Source of the DNA: Parasedimentitalea marina
GTDB taxonomy: Bacteria > Pseudomonadota > Alphaproteobacteria > Rhodobacterales > Rhodobacteraceae
Length of the DNA stretch: 64,000 nucleotides
NCBI RefSeq assembly: GCF_004006175.1
Contig: NZ_CP033219.1
Coordinates: 4,353,126-4,417,125, forward strand
Direction: 5' to 3'
Below, in pieces: positions 41,715 through 50,659 of the stretch. Below the pieces are notes generated by a model. That model searched no databases. It had not been told where the DNA came from and saw nothing but the letters and a program-made list of their open reading frames with translations. The first letter of the stretch is position 1, and every line of letters begins with the position of its first letter. Made by a program: the position numbers and the translations under genes.

Positions 41715-41879
41715 TTTTTGGTCTCCTGGTTTGATTGTCCTCAGGATAGAAACTGATTGTTCAGGATGGCGAAACTTTACCGGAATTGAGGAAAAGCTGA
41801 GACGAAATGTGGCGGTCTGCCCCATGCGTGAAGGAAGTGTTTAGAGTGGTGCTGGCTTGATCAGCAATGACACTCTTCG

Positions 41880-41941
41880 ACATGATTGCAGCGCCGACCT
41901 GCGGTCGGGCGCTGCCCGGCGAAAACGCCGAACAATCATGT
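41880..41941. repeat. Cruciform-like element with outer stem and two inner hairpins
   Basis: A 9-base outer inverted repeat ACATGATTG (41880-41888) / CAATCATGT (41933-41941) encloses two hairpins: CAGCGCC-GACC-tgc-GGTC-gGGCGCTG (41889-41914) and CGGCG-aaaa-CGCCG (41917-41930). It lies 45 bases after the rlmN stop, so it may end that transcript. The GGGCGCTGCCCG core resembles the elements at 48021 and 50540. This compact three-way-junction form is typical of small dispersed intergenic elements or a structured RNA. Confidence 0.7.
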
Positions 41942-41986
41942 AAGGGTGAACCAGTGTGGGTTAAGTAATCCGGATGCCGCTAAGAG

Positions 41987-43174
41987 TCAGGAGGACATTC
42001 CGGCTTCAGCCTCGATCTGTTTGCGGCTTTTGCGCGAACGTTCCGTGGCGGATTTCAGTTGGCCGCAGGCAGCCATGATATCTTCGCCGCGGGGTTTGCG
42101 GATGGGTGAGGCATAGCCCGCCTCGTGGATGATATCTGCAAAAGTATGGATACGGTTGCCCGAACTGCGTTTGTACGGTGCACCAGGCCATTCGTTGAAC
42201 GGGATCAGATTGATCTTAGCCGGGATACCTTTGATCAACTCGACCAAACGATGCGCGTCTTCTTTGCTGTCGTTTACACGGTCCAGCATCACATATTCAA
42301 AGGTAATGCGCTCTGAGTTGGCAACACGTGGATAGGCCCGAAGAGCCTCTAGCAGGGCTTCGATGTTCCAGCGTTTGTTGATCGGCACCAGTTTGTCACG
42401 CACGTCGTCTGTGGTGGCATGGAATGAAACGGCCAGCATGCAGCCAATTTCTTCTGCGGTGCGGGCGATTTCCGGTACCACACCACTGGTCGACAGAGTG
42501 ATACGGCGACGACTGAGTTGAATGCCCTCGGGATCCATCGCAATTTTCATCGCGTCACGGACGTTCTCGAAATTATAGAGCGGTTCGCCCATGCCCATCA
42601 GGACAATGTTGGACAGACGCCGGGTACGGTCGTCGGCGCGGGTGCCGGGTACCGGCCATTCGTCCAGATCGTCGCGGGCCATCATCACCTGCCCGATGAT
42701 CTCGGCGGAAGTCAGGTTGCGGACCAGTTTCTGAGTGCCAGTGTGACAGAACGAACAGGTCAGGGTGCAACCCACCTGAGACGAGATGCATAGGGTGCCG
42801 CGGTCGGTTTCGGGGATATAAACCACTTCGACCTCGTGACCGCCGGCGATGCGGACCAGGTATTTGCGGGTGCCATCCTCGGACACCTGCCGGGTGATCA
42901 CTTCGGGGATTTCAATGACACAGTGCTGGGCCAGGTCCGCGCGCAGGTCTTTAGACAGATTGGTCATATCGGCAAAGTCGCGTTTGCCCCACTGATAGAT
43001 CCACTGCCAGATCTGGCCGACCCGCATTTTGGCCTTTTTCTCTGGAGTGCCAAGGTCGATCAGAGTCGCCCGCAATTGCTCGCGCGTTTGGCCAACAAGA
43101 TTGATCTTGCCGCCTTCGGGTAACTTGCGTGGCAGGGTCAAAACGTCTTGGGTGATCGGTGTGTCGGCTGTCAT
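41987..43174 (-). CDS. rlmN: Dual-specificity 23S rRNA/tRNA adenine C2-methyltransferase RlmN
   Basis: Radical SAM enzyme that methylates A2503 of 23S rRNA and A37 of some tRNAs. 395 residues. The 4Fe-4S motif is [11 protein letters not shown] (about residue 135), preceded by TLCISSQVG. The second catalytic Cys near residue 370 is in [10 protein letters not shown], and [14 protein letters not shown] and [15 protein letters not shown] are typical. It is monocistronic, with the cruciform element just behind the stop. All key residues are in place, so it should be active. Confidence 0.96.
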   Translation of the reverse strand: MTADTPITQDVLTLPRKLPEGGKINLVGQTREQLRATLIDLGTPEKKAKMRVGQIWQWIYQWGKRDFADMTNLSKDLRADLAQHCVIEIPEVITRQVSEDGTRKYLVRIAGGHEVEVVYIPETDRGTLCISSQVGCTLTCSFCHTGTQKLVRNLTSAEIIGQVMMARDDLDEWPVPGTRADDRTRRLSNIVLMGMGEPLYNFENVRDAMKIAMDPEGIQLSRRRITLSTSGVVPEIARTAEEIGCMLAVSFHATTDDVRDKLVPINKRWNIEALLEALRAYPRVANSERITFEYVMLDRVNDSKEDAHRLVELIKGIPAKINLIPFNEWPGAPYKRSSGNRIHTFADIIHEAGYASPIRKPRGEDIMAACGQLKSATERSRKSRKQIEAEAGMSS

Positions 43175-43359
43175 GGCTTGGGACTCGGATATATAAGAGT
43201 GGATGCAGCTCTATATAGGAGTTTGCGCCAAGATCAAAAGTTTTCGGTAATAATCGTTACTGGCCGCCGCTGGCCAACAATTCGTCTGATTGGCCAGATG
43301 GGTAAAACCTCCTGCGTCTATGCGATTCAGGAGGGTGCTAGATTTCTAACAAGATTGGA

Positions 43360-43896
43360 TTATTTGGCGCAGCGTTTGTCCGCGTCTTCGATAGCAGCGG
43401 TAAAGCCCAACAGCGAGAAACTGTCCTGGGTCTGGGTGCCACGGGCTGACCGGGCGGTCAGAATCGCTTGTGAGCCGCGCTTCATTGCAGTGATGATCTT
43501 GGTGTCATCAGCTGCGGTTGCGGGCCATGCCCATTCGCCCTCGGTGAACAATTCGAACTCGGATTCGCCGATTTTCATGTTCACTGTGGACCCCGGTGCA
43601 AATGGGTAGCCACCGGTAAAGGTAACTTGTCCACTTTCTTCGCCGTCGGGGCGATAGAAAACAAACAGCTGAATTTCGCTACGGCGCACGGCAACAACGC
43701 GTCCATCACGGGTGTTGACCGATTCTTTCGGTGCCGAGACGCCCCAGCATTCGATCGGGTCATTCCCCTGAAAAACACTCCAGTCCACGTTGGCGGCAAC
43801 GCGGTTGGTGCTTTGGTTCTGTTGTGCAGCTGCTGTGGTGGCGGCGATGCCAGCCAGACACAGACCAATAATTACATGGGCAAATTTAGATGCCAT
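43360..43896 (-). CDS. Invasion-associated locus B (IalB) family protein
   Basis: 178 residues from the ATG at 43896: signal peptide (KFAHVIIGLCLAGIAATTAAAQQ, with AAA-Q as likely cleavage; quoted as AGIAATTAAAQQ), then a secreted domain with DWSVFQGNDPIECWGVSAP and a C-terminal Cys in ADKRCAK that may pair with the first Cys. IalB proteins are common in alphaproteobacteria; outside Bartonella their role is not settled, probably envelope-related. It is divergent from the asparaginase gene. Confidence 0.87.
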   Translation of the reverse strand: MASKFAHVIIGLCLAGIAATTAAAQQNQSTNRVAANVDWSVFQGNDPIECWGVSAPKESVNTRDGRVVAVRRSEIQLFVFYRPDGEESGQVTFTGGYPFAPGSTVNMKIGESEFELFTEGEWAWPATAADDTKIITAMKRGSQAILTARSARGTQTQDSFSLLGFTAAIEDADKRCAK

Positions 43897-44065
43897 TTGT
43901 CCCGACTCCAAGACTGTCATTACCTCAATAGTGCCAGCGGGCCTGCAGTGTTACCCACCGTCTAGGCCAGTTTCCCTAGCATGTTGACAGAACCATACTA
44001 ACGTCAGTAGCACCACTGGTGAAAGTGCGATTGGCAGGAAATCGCCAAGAAAAAGGGCTAATAGC

Positions 44066-45064
44066 ATGACAAATCCGGTTCCAATGGCTGAAATCTGGCG
44101 TGGTCAGTTACTGGAGAGCCTTCACCTGGGCCATGCAGTTGTCTGCGATGACAGCGGTCAGGTGGTGCGCAGTTGGGGAGATCCTGATGCGGTGGTTTAC
44201 CCGCGCAGCTCCTCCAAGATGATCCAGGCGCTGCCTTTGATCACCTCTGGGGCTGCAGAGAAGTTCGGTCTGACCAGTGAACAGCTGGCCCTGTCCTGTG
44301 CGTCGCACACTGGGGCGGCGATCCACACTGATCGGGTCCGTGCGTGGCTGTCGCAACTGGGACTAAGCGATGGTGATTTTCGGTGTGGGCCGCAAATACC
44401 CGGCGATGCTCCTGCGCGCAATTCAATGATCAAGACGGATTCCAGCCCATGTCAGGTGCATAACAACTGCTCTGGCAAGCACGCAGGTTTCCTGACTCTG
44501 GCGCAGCATATGGGTGCCGGTCCGGAATATATCGATGTTGATCACCCGGTACAGCAAGCTGGTTTGGCGGCATTTGAGGAAACCACCGGCCAGGATAGTC
44601 CCTGCTACGGTATCGATGGGTGCTCGGCTCCGAACTTTGCCACCACGGTCACGGGCATGGCCCGGTCAATGGCCTGGTTTGCCTCGGCAGCGGATCGATC
44701 AGATCGGGCTTCGGTCGCGGCGCAGCAACTGGTGGCAGCGATGACCCGGCACCCTGATCTGGTGGCCGGCGAGGGTAAGGCCTGTACCAACCTGATGCGC
44801 GCCATGGGTGGCAAGGTTGCGATCAAGACCGGGGCCGAGGGGTTCTATATCGCCATCATCCCGGAAAAGCGCTTGGGTGTTGCGTTGAAAATCTCAGACG
44901 GTGCAACCCGTGCCAGCGAATGCGCGATTGCTGCCATTCTGGTGTCGCTGGGTGTTTTGGATGCCAATCATCCGGAAACAGCAAAGTACATGAATGTACC
45001 GCTGCTGAATCGCCGTGACGTCAATTGTGGCGTGGTGCGGCCTGCCACTGAATTACTGTTCTGA
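44066..45064 (+). CDS. L-asparaginase of the ReAV / asparaginase II (PF06089) family
   Basis: 332 residues of the Rhizobium etli ReAV-type family, unrelated to the E. coli enzymes. YPRSSSKMIQ carries the Ser-Ser-X-Lys pair, ALSCASHTG the second Ser, and IKTGAEG the partner Lys. The zinc site of the family is present: Cys and Lys in HNNCSGKHAGF and Cys in YGIDGCSAPNF. It hydrolyses asparagine to aspartate and ammonia. It stands alone, divergent from the IalB-like gene. Confidence 0.92.
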   Translation: MTNPVPMAEIWRGQLLESLHLGHAVVCDDSGQVVRSWGDPDAVVYPRSSSKMIQALPLITSGAAEKFGLTSEQLALSCASHTGAAIHTDRVRAWLSQLGLSDGDFRCGPQIPGDAPARNSMIKTDSSPCQVHNNCSGKHAGFLTLAQHMGAGPEYIDVDHPVQQAGLAAFEETTGQDSPCYGIDGCSAPNFATTVTGMARSMAWFASAADRSDRASVAAQQLVAAMTRHPDLVAGEGKACTNLMRAMGGKVAIKTGAEGFYIAIIPEKRLGVALKISDGATRASECAIAAILVSLGVLDANHPETAKYMNVPLLNRRDVNCGVVRPATELLF

Positions 45065-45102
45065 GCGATTTCTTTGCCCGGCCAGTAGGCCGGGCAGGGT
45101 TC

Positions 45103-45417
45103 TTACATCTCTAGAATTTCGGCAACTTCGACAGAGCCGTCGCCGTCAACAACCATTGGGCACCCTTTGGCCATGTCACTGGCAGCTGAGATGTCGGCAG
45201 CTTCAACCACCGAATAACCGGCCAGCGGGTTGGTTCCGCCATCGTCTGCAATGCCGCCATGACTGACGGTTTTGGACAGACCAACAGGAGCGCCCGGTAC
45301 GATCAGGGCATCCCCCATCGATGCCATCCAGCTTTTCCAAGCCGCCATGACTTTGGCGCCGTCCTCGGGCGTGTCGGGCTTCTTGCCACCATGATAGGCG
45401 AAAATGAATTGGGCCAT
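45103..45417 (-). CDS. YCII-related protein
   Basis: 104 residues with one YCII (dimeric ferredoxin-like) domain: MAQFIFAYHGGKKPDTPEDG at the start, then WKSWMASMGDALIVPGAPVG and the closing YSVVEAADISAASDMAKGCPMV. AAGGA precedes the ATG. YCII proteins are small and of uncertain activity, sometimes with sigma factors or SRPBCC proteins. It follows the ArsR-SRPBCC pair on the same strand and may belong to that unit. Confidence 0.85.
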   Translation of the reverse strand: MAQFIFAYHGGKKPDTPEDGAKVMAAWKSWMASMGDALIVPGAPVGLSKTVSHGGIADDGGTNPLAGYSVVEAADISAASDMAKGCPMVVDGDGSVEVAEILEM

Positions 45418-45464
45418 TGCTAGTATCCTTTTGTTGAATAGAAACGGATGAAAGTGCCGGGTCG

Positions 45465-45893
45465 TCAGGTGATATTGGTTGCGAGCTTACGCAAGGATGA
45501 TGTCCAGCCCGACTCGTGCCGCGCGCTTTGCTCGCTGTCATCCAAATCGCGGTGATCAATCAACAATCGCGCGCCTGATGTACTGGAAACGACGGTAAAG
45601 GTCACATGGCTTTCGCCACCGCGCTGGTCATCGTCGTCGTGCCAACCCCAGGTGAAACCAACCGATTTGGGTGCATCCACATGGGTCACATGGCCCGACA
45701 CCTTGAATTGTTGACCCTCGCCGTTGCGCATGATCGAAAACCACGGCCCGGTGCGGTTAAAGTTCAGGTCATGCTCGGGCACGTCCATGCCTTCGGGGCC
45801 CCACCATTTCAGCAATTTTTCGGGTGTGGTGATCCAATGGAAAAGCCGTTCCGGGGTAACTGAGAATTCGCGTTCCAACCGCAGGTCGGTCAT
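45465..45893 (-). CDS. SRPBCC / AHSA1 domain protein
   Basis: 142 residues with a helix-grip fold of the AHSA1 type: REFSVTPERLFHWITTPEKLLKWWGPEG (in pieces: FSVTPERLFHWIT, LLKWWGPEGMD) and the C-terminal SGWTSSLRKLATNI helix. The cavity binds hydrophobic ligands; specific partners are unknown. Its start overlaps the ArsR stop (ATGA). ArsR-AHSA1 pairs are common in bacteria and the regulator probably controls both. Confidence 0.9.
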   Translation of the reverse strand: MTDLRLEREFSVTPERLFHWITTPEKLLKWWGPEGMDVPEHDLNFNRTGPWFSIMRNGEGQQFKVSGHVTHVDAPKSVGFTWGWHDDDDQRGGESHVTFTVVSSTSGARLLIDHRDLDDSEQSARHESGWTSSLRKLATNIT

Positions 45894-46210
45894 TTATCGT
45901 CCTCCTTAAGCGCGGCCTCTAGCCGGTCCAGGCTGGGTTCCCAGAACTCGCGCTTTGATTTTGTCCACGTGGCGATCAGTTGCAGTCCTTCGGGACGTGC
46001 GGAATACAGGCGTTGGGTGCCCTGGGCGCGTTGTTGTATCAACCCGGCCTCGCGCAGGACCTTTAGATGTCGTGAAATAGCTGGCGCAGTGATGCCCGAA
46101 CCGCGCACCAGATCCCCCGCCGGCAATTCGCCGTGATCCATGAGTTGTTCCACAATTGACATGCGGATCTCGTCAGCAAGCGCTGAAAATGATTTTAGAA
46201 GCGGTGTCAT
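45890..46210 (-). CDS. ArsR family transcriptional regulator
   Basis: 106 residues, single winged helix: FSALADEIRMSIVEQLMDHGELPAGDL, recognition helix GITAPAISRHLKVLREAGLI and wing QRAQGTQRLYSARPEGL. No metal-binding Cys pair is present, so it is probably of the non-metal type paired with AHSA1 proteins. It overlaps the SRPBCC gene. Upstream AT-rich repeats (46221-46255) are candidate operators for autorepression. Confidence 0.92.
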   Translation of the reverse strand: MTPLLKSFSALADEIRMSIVEQLMDHGELPAGDLVRGSGITAPAISRHLKVLREAGLIQQRAQGTQRLYSARPEGLQLIATWTKSKREFWEPSLDRLEAALKEDDK

Positions 46211-46220
46211 GAGGGTAATA

Positions 46221-46255
46221 TTAACTTAATCGTTAATTAAAGCAAACGTTAATTA
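46221..46255. promoter_or_regulatory. Candidate ArsR operator region
   Basis: TTAAC-ttaatc-GTTAA (46221-46236) is an inverted repeat, and CGTTAATTA occurs twice (46231-46239 and 46247-46255) 16 bases apart. The region starts 10 bases before the ArsR start codon, as expected for an autorepressor. Confidence 0.5.
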
Positions 46256-46288
46256 TGCGAGGCAGGTAATACAGCCCGAGAAAAAGGG

Positions 46289-47047
46289 TCAGATCATATC
46301 CCACAATAGTTTCATAGCCAGCGAAACTGAAGTGACTACCAGCAGTGGCTTGATCAACCGGGCGCCCTGTTTTTGGGCCATCCTTGCACCCACTGCCGCA
46401 CCCGCAATTTGTGCAGCACCCATGGCCAACCCGGTGGCCCACCAAGGTGTCGCCACAAAGGCAAAGGCCAGCAGCGCGCCGGCATTTGACGCAAAGTTCA
46501 GCAGTTTGGTGTGGGCGGTGGCTTTTAGAATGCCGTAACCAGCCATGGATACAAAGGCGAGCATGTAAAAGCTGCCTGCGCCCGGTCCTAACAACCCATC
46601 GTAAGCACCGCATAAAGGCACCATGATCGCGGCAAACAGAAATGGAGTCATCCGGCGGTGCCGATCTGTGTCACCCAGTCCCTTTTTGGTCGCAAAGAAC
46701 ACAGCGATGCCAATCAACAACAGCGGAAGGATCATACGGATCCAGCCGGTTGGCAGGACTGAAACCAACAGTGCCCCGGCGATGGCGGCGACAAAGGCAA
46801 CAAGGGCTGCGCCGCCTTGTTCACGCAGGTTCACATGGCCGCCCCTTGCATAGGTCAGCGCCGCTGTGGCCGTGCCAAATAGGCCCTGGATTTTGTTGGT
46901 GGCCAGCGCGGTCAACGGATTGGCACCGGCTAACAGCAACACAGGCACCGTGATCAAACCTCCACCGCCGGCCACGGCGTCCATGAAACCCGCAACAAAC
47001 CCTGCCGCCAACAAGAGCAGCAGGGTCTCGAAACCCACTTCAAGCAT
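46289..47047 (-). CDS. TSUP family permease (TauE/SafE)
   Basis: 252 residues with about eight helices in two TSUP repeats. The family motif GFVAGFMDAVAGGGGLITVPVLLLAG (pieces: GFMDAVAGGGGLITVP) is in the first repeat, and GAYDGLLGPGAGSFYMLAFV in the second. Members move sulfite, sulfoacetate or other small organo-sulfur anions. It begins 3 bases after the serB stop and may be transcribed with it. The substrate is not evident. Confidence 0.88.
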   Translation of the reverse strand: MLEVGFETLLLLLAAGFVAGFMDAVAGGGGLITVPVLLLAGANPLTALATNKIQGLFGTATAALTYARGGHVNLREQGGAALVAFVAAIAGALLVSVLPTGWIRMILPLLLIGIAVFFATKKGLGDTDRHRRMTPFLFAAIMVPLCGAYDGLLGPGAGSFYMLAFVSMAGYGILKATAHTKLLNFASNAGALLAFAFVATPWWATGLAMGAAQIAGAAVGARMAQKQGARLIKPLLVVTSVSLAMKLLWDMI

Positions 47048-47050
47048 GGA

Positions 47051-47926
47051 TTATCCTTTGAATTCGTCGCGGTCGTAGCCTTGCACATACAGCAAGGCGG
47101 TCAGGTCACCGTGATTGATGCGAATGTCGCATTCCGCCGCAACCGAGGGTTTGGCGTGCAGCGCAACTCCGGCCCCTGCACGTTTTAACATGCCCAGATC
47201 ATTGGCGCCGTCGCCGACCGCCATTACATCTGCCTCAGTTATGCCTAGCTTGGCGGTGATCTGTTCCAGCGCCTCGACCTTGGCTTGGCGTCCCAGAATG
47301 GGGCGTCCCGCTTCACCCGTTAGTTTGCCGTTGGCCACATGCAATGTATTGGCGCGGTTCTCGTCAAAACCTAGTTCCGCAGCAACCTTAGCGGTGAAAG
47401 CGGTGAACCCACCTGACACCAGCGCGGCATAGGCGCCATCTGCTTTCATCGTCGCCAAAAGGGCAGGGCCGCCAGGCATCAGGGTGATGCGTTCATCCAG
47501 CACTTTGGCGATGACGGATTCGGGCAGGCCTTTGAGCAAGCCAACACGCTCGGTCAGCGCGCCGTTGAAATCCAGCTCGCCATTCATTGCGCGGGCTGTG
47601 ATGTCCTTGACCCGCGCGCCAACGCCAGCCTCTTCGGCCAGCTCGTCGATACATTCCTGCTGGATCATGGTGCTGTCCATATCAGCCAGCAGCATCTTCT
47701 TGCGGCGACCCTCGGCGGGTTGGATCACCAGATCGACACTCAAGTTCTGCAGATCGGCCCAGACCTCCCATTGGTTGTCGGGCAGGGTGTCCAGCGGGAA
47801 CTCGGCGGCCTCGTCCGGGGAGAGCCAAGTTGCATCGCCGCCACCCCATGCGTTGCGCAGTGAATCGACCAGTGTCGGATCCAGCGATGGGGTGTTTGGG
47901 CTGCAAAGTAGGGTGACGAAATACAT
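47051..47926 (-). CDS. serB: Phosphoserine phosphatase SerB
   Basis: Last step of serine synthesis: phosphoserine to serine. 291 residues. The HAD motif ADMDSTMIQQECIDELA (nucleophile Asp, motif I) lies after an N-terminal ACT-like segment of about 90 residues, LVSGGFTAF is motif II, and AVGDGANDLGML motif III with Asp pair. The ATG at 47926 has GGAG seven bases before it; upstream frame is not conserved-looking. serC and serA are 2-5 kb away, so the serine pathway is nearly complete here. Confidence 0.94.
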   Translation of the reverse strand: MYFVTLLCSPNTPSLDPTLVDSLRNAWGGGDATWLSPDEAAEFPLDTLPDNQWEVWADLQNLSVDLVIQPAEGRRKKMLLADMDSTMIQQECIDELAEEAGVGARVKDITARAMNGELDFNGALTERVGLLKGLPESVIAKVLDERITLMPGGPALLATMKADGAYAALVSGGFTAFTAKVAAELGFDENRANTLHVANGKLTGEAGRPILGRQAKVEALEQITAKLGITEADVMAVGDGANDLGMLKRAGAGVALHAKPSVAAECDIRINHGDLTALLYVQGYDRDEFKG

Positions 47927-48020
47927 TCGTGGGCTCCGTTTGGTATCGGCAGTTGAATGTCTAATACCGGGAGAGGGCGGGAGGAGCCAGCCCAAGACCA
48001 CGCACGCATTGAACTACTGA

Positions 48021-48098
48021 GGGCAGTGCCCGACCGAGGAGGGTGCGAAAGCACCCGCCGTGGGGGCGGGCGGGTGCTGCCCGACGTTCCGCCGGGCG
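48021..48098. repeat. GC-rich palindromic element copy A
   Basis: Outer arms GGCAGTGCCCG and CGGGTGCTGCC pair with two changes. Inside is GGGTGC-gaaa-GCACCC. The same sequence, reverse-complemented, is at 50540-50619, roughly four bases in five identical, with the GTGGGGGCGG and GCTGCCCGAC blocks intact. It lies between serB and the AI-2E-like gene. A related core is at 41880. Confidence 0.72.
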
Positions 48099-48118
48099 AT
48101 AAGTTTAGTTAAATGGGA

Positions 48119-49159
48119 TCACAAGTCGCCGCGTTCCGACATCATCACGGCGATGAAGCGGGTATTTGGTATCTCAGCCAGGATGATCATAACCATCGCC
48201 GTCAGCGGCACGGCCAGAATCGCTCCCATCATGCCCCACAGCGCGGTCCAGATCGCCAGTGACAACAGTACGGTGAATGGGCTGAGGTTTACAGAACGGC
48301 CAAGAAACTTGGGCTCAATATAATAGCCAACTGCAATCTGCGGGATCATCAGTGTGACCAACGCAACAGCCGCATGGCCGAACGAAGCAAACTGGATCAG
48401 GCTAACGGTGACTGGGAAGACTACTGCGATGATCGAGCCGATATAAGGGATGTAATTCAGCAACCCGATGATAATGGCCCAAAACGCTGGATGGCTGATC
48501 CCCAGCATGATCAGGATACCATATGAGACGAATGCCAAGATGATGTTGACCAGGGTCTTAGCGGCCAAATAGCTGCCGATCTTTTCATTGATCTGGCGCG
48601 CGATTTCCAAAGTGTGAGTGGCTTGCTCGGGATTACCCATTGCCCGTTGGGTTTTGTTCGGCAGGCTATCCAGTTCGGCTAAGATGAAAACGGCATACAA
48701 TGCTGCAGCAACAATAACGGATCCACCATTTGAGATTGTTGCAACAGCGGCCGGCATCAGCGTAGTGGCATCAAGCAGATCGAGAATGCGTTCGCCAAAG
48801 TTGGCCCATTGGGGGGTCTCCTTCACTCCAAGAAAGTCGAGAAACCGAAGCTGCAGCGCATCAAAGTTCTCAGTGTATTGGGGCAGGGCGGCAGAAATCG
48901 AGGCGGCATTTGTAGTGATGAACGAGGCCAGCAGCAGGAAGGCGGCCGTTATGGCCAGCAGCACCAGTAATCTGCGCCAACTGCGAGGTAAGCGACCAAC
49001 TACTGGGATGCGAACCATGGCATCCGCCGCAGTGGTCAAGATGTAGACTGCGATGATGCCCACCAGAACGGGCAGCATGATGGACTGCCCAACGATCAGC
49101 AGCCAGCCCACCATGATCATCAGTGCGACCGAATAGGTCGCCATTGCCAATTTGCTCAT
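48119..49159 (-). CDS. AI-2E family transporter (PerM-like)
   Basis: 346 residues with about seven or eight membrane helices in the family's usual layout: two at the N-terminus, a soluble middle (ALPQYTENFDALQLRFLDFLG), then a cluster with GLLNYIPYIGSIIAVVFPV, the core motif, and a final Pro-rich re-entrant segment. Substrates in this family are mostly unknown. It is divergent from serC, with the serC leader between. Confidence 0.88.
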   Translation of the reverse strand: MSKLAMATYSVALMIMVGWLLIVGQSIMLPVLVGIIAVYILTTAADAMVRIPVVGRLPRSWRRLLVLLAITAAFLLLASFITTNAASISAALPQYTENFDALQLRFLDFLGVKETPQWANFGERILDLLDATTLMPAAVATISNGGSVIVAAALYAVFILAELDSLPNKTQRAMGNPEQATHTLEIARQINEKIGSYLAAKTLVNIILAFVSYGILIMLGISHPAFWAIIIGLLNYIPYIGSIIAVVFPVTVSLIQFASFGHAAVALVTLMIPQIAVGYYIEPKFLGRSVNLSPFTVLLSLAIWTALWGMMGAILAVPLTAMVMIILAEIPNTRFIAVMMSERGDL

Positions 49160-49304
49160 TTATCAACACCTGATTCCAAATCTTAAGCGTCAGTAAATAC
49201 GCAGCCGAGCTTGTGGGCAATGTGTCGTAGTAAGTTTCCGATCGTAGTCCCTGTGCGTCGCAATCGATCCCGGAATGGCCGTAATCTGTCGTTTTTCCTG
49301 TTGC

Positions 49305-49370
49305 CTGCCGCGTTGCAGCACCGTAGATCCGGCAGTGGGACACCCTTCCCCAACGAAGGGCACTTATCTG
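49305..49370 (+). ncRNA. Candidate serC RNA leader motif
   Basis: Two hairpins directly upstream of serC: CTGCCG (49305-49310) with CGGCAG (49330-49335), and CCCTTC (49343-49348) with GAAGGG (49355-49360), loop CCCAAC; then a linker and GTAAGGAT, likely the ribosome site region. The arrangement fits the serC motif described in alphaproteobacterial 5' leaders. The second hairpin is just before the ribosome site, so it could control translation or early termination. Identity rests on my recollection of the motif, not on a search. Confidence 0.6.
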
Positions 49371-49384
49371 TAAGGATAGCATCA

Positions 49385-50533
49385 ATGGCTACTCAGCAAC
49401 CGGCTACGCGGCCGGCCAACCCGCGTTTTTCTTCGGGCCCCTGTGCCAAACCCCCTACATTCGAATTGTCCAAACTGGCCGACGCCCCCTTGGGTCGCAG
49501 CCACCGCGCAGCTGTTGGCAAGGCCAAGCTGAAGGATGCCATCGAAGGCACTCGCGAGATTTTGGGCATCCCCGCTGATTACCGTATCGGTATCGTCCCT
49601 GCGTCGGACACCGGTGCCGTTGAAATGGCCCTATGGTCGCTACTTGGCGAACGCAAAGTGGAAATGCTGGCTTGGGAAAGTTTTGGTGCCGGCTGGATCA
49701 CCGATGTGGTCAAACAGCTGAAAATCGACGCCGAGGCCAAGGTCGCTGACTACGGTCAGATCGTTGATTTGGCATCGGTTGAGTGCACCAATGACGTTGT
49801 GTTCACCTGGAACGGCACCACATCGGGTGTGCGGGTTCAAAATGGTGACTGGATCGACGCCAACCGCGACGGCTTGACCATCTGTGATGCGACCTCGGCC
49901 GCCTTTGCGATGGATCTGCCCTGGGACAAACTGGATGTGACCACCTTTTCCTGGCAGAAGGTTCTGGGCGGCGAGGCCGCCCATGGTGTGATCGTGCTAA
50001 GCCCACGTGCTGTTGAACGCCTGGAAAACTACACCCCGACCTGGCCCCTGCCCAAGATCTTCCGCCTGACCAAAGGTGGCAAGCTGATCGAAGGTATCTT
50101 TACCGGTGCCACCATCAACACGCCGTCGATGCTGGCGGTTGAGGACTACCTGTTCGCACTCGACTGGGCCCGTTCGATTGGTGGCCTGGAAGGTCTGATC
50201 GCCCGCGCCGACGCCAATGCGCAGGCTGTGTTTGACTTTTGCGCCGCCAACGATTGGATCGCTAATCTGGCCGAGGATGACGCGACACGGTCGAACACCT
50301 CAGTCTGTCTGAAATTCACCGATAATCGCATTCAGGACGGCGCGGCCTTTGCCAAGGCCGTGGCCAAACGGCTGGAGTCGGAAAATATCGCGCTGGATAT
50401 CGGTGCCTATCGTGACGCCCCAGCCGGTTTGCGGATCTGGTGTGGTGGCACGGTCGAAACCTCAGACATTCAGGCGATGTTGCCTTGGCTCGCTTGGGCC
50501 TTTGAGGCTGAAATCGCCGCACAAAAATCTTAA
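49385..50533 (+). CDS. serC: Phosphoserine aminotransferase SerC
   Basis: Second step of serine synthesis: 3-phosphohydroxypyruvate plus glutamate to phosphoserine. 382 residues of the alphaproteobacterial/archaeal-type family (TIGR01365). [11 protein letters not shown] opens it. [18 protein letters not shown] carries the PLP Lys (about residue 190), and the tail has [22 protein letters not shown] ribosome site ends 7 bases before the ATG; the frame runs further up into the leader RNA. serA follows 126 bases later, interrupted by a palindromic repeat. Confidence 0.93.
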   Translation: MATQQPATRPANPRFSSGPCAKPPTFELSKLADAPLGRSHRAAVGKAKLKDAIEGTREILGIPADYRIGIVPASDTGAVEMALWSLLGERKVEMLAWESFGAGWITDVVKQLKIDAEAKVADYGQIVDLASVECTNDVVFTWNGTTSGVRVQNGDWIDANRDGLTICDATSAAFAMDLPWDKLDVTTFSWQKVLGGEAAHGVIVLSPRAVERLENYTPTWPLPKIFRLTKGGKLIEGIFTGATINTPSMLAVEDYLFALDWARSIGGLEGLIARADANAQAVFDFCAANDWIANLAEDDATRSNTSVCLKFTDNRIQDGAAFAKAVAKRLESENIALDIGAYRDAPAGLRIWCGGTVETSDIQAMLPWLAWAFEAEIAAQKS

Positions 50534-50539
50534 TTGTCT

Positions 50540-50619
50540 TGCCCGGCCGATAGGTCGGGCAGCGCCCAACCGCCCCCACGGGCGGGCGCTTTGCACCCTC
50601 CCTCGATCGGTCGCTGCCC
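50540..50619. repeat. GC-rich palindromic element copy B
   Basis: Reverse-complement homologue of the element at 48021. The arms GGGCAGCG and CGCTGCCC are exact complements. It is between serC and serA and may act as a partial terminator or processing site that separates their expression. Confidence 0.72.
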
Positions 50620-50659
50620 TTGGCGAATATCCGACCCCCGAATAAAAGGACCAGAAACC

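Noticed and set aside
41505..41825. Longer 106-codon version of the small minus-strand gene
   Set aside because: Its first 37 codons have no ribosome site, while AGGAGA precedes the internal ATG at 41714.
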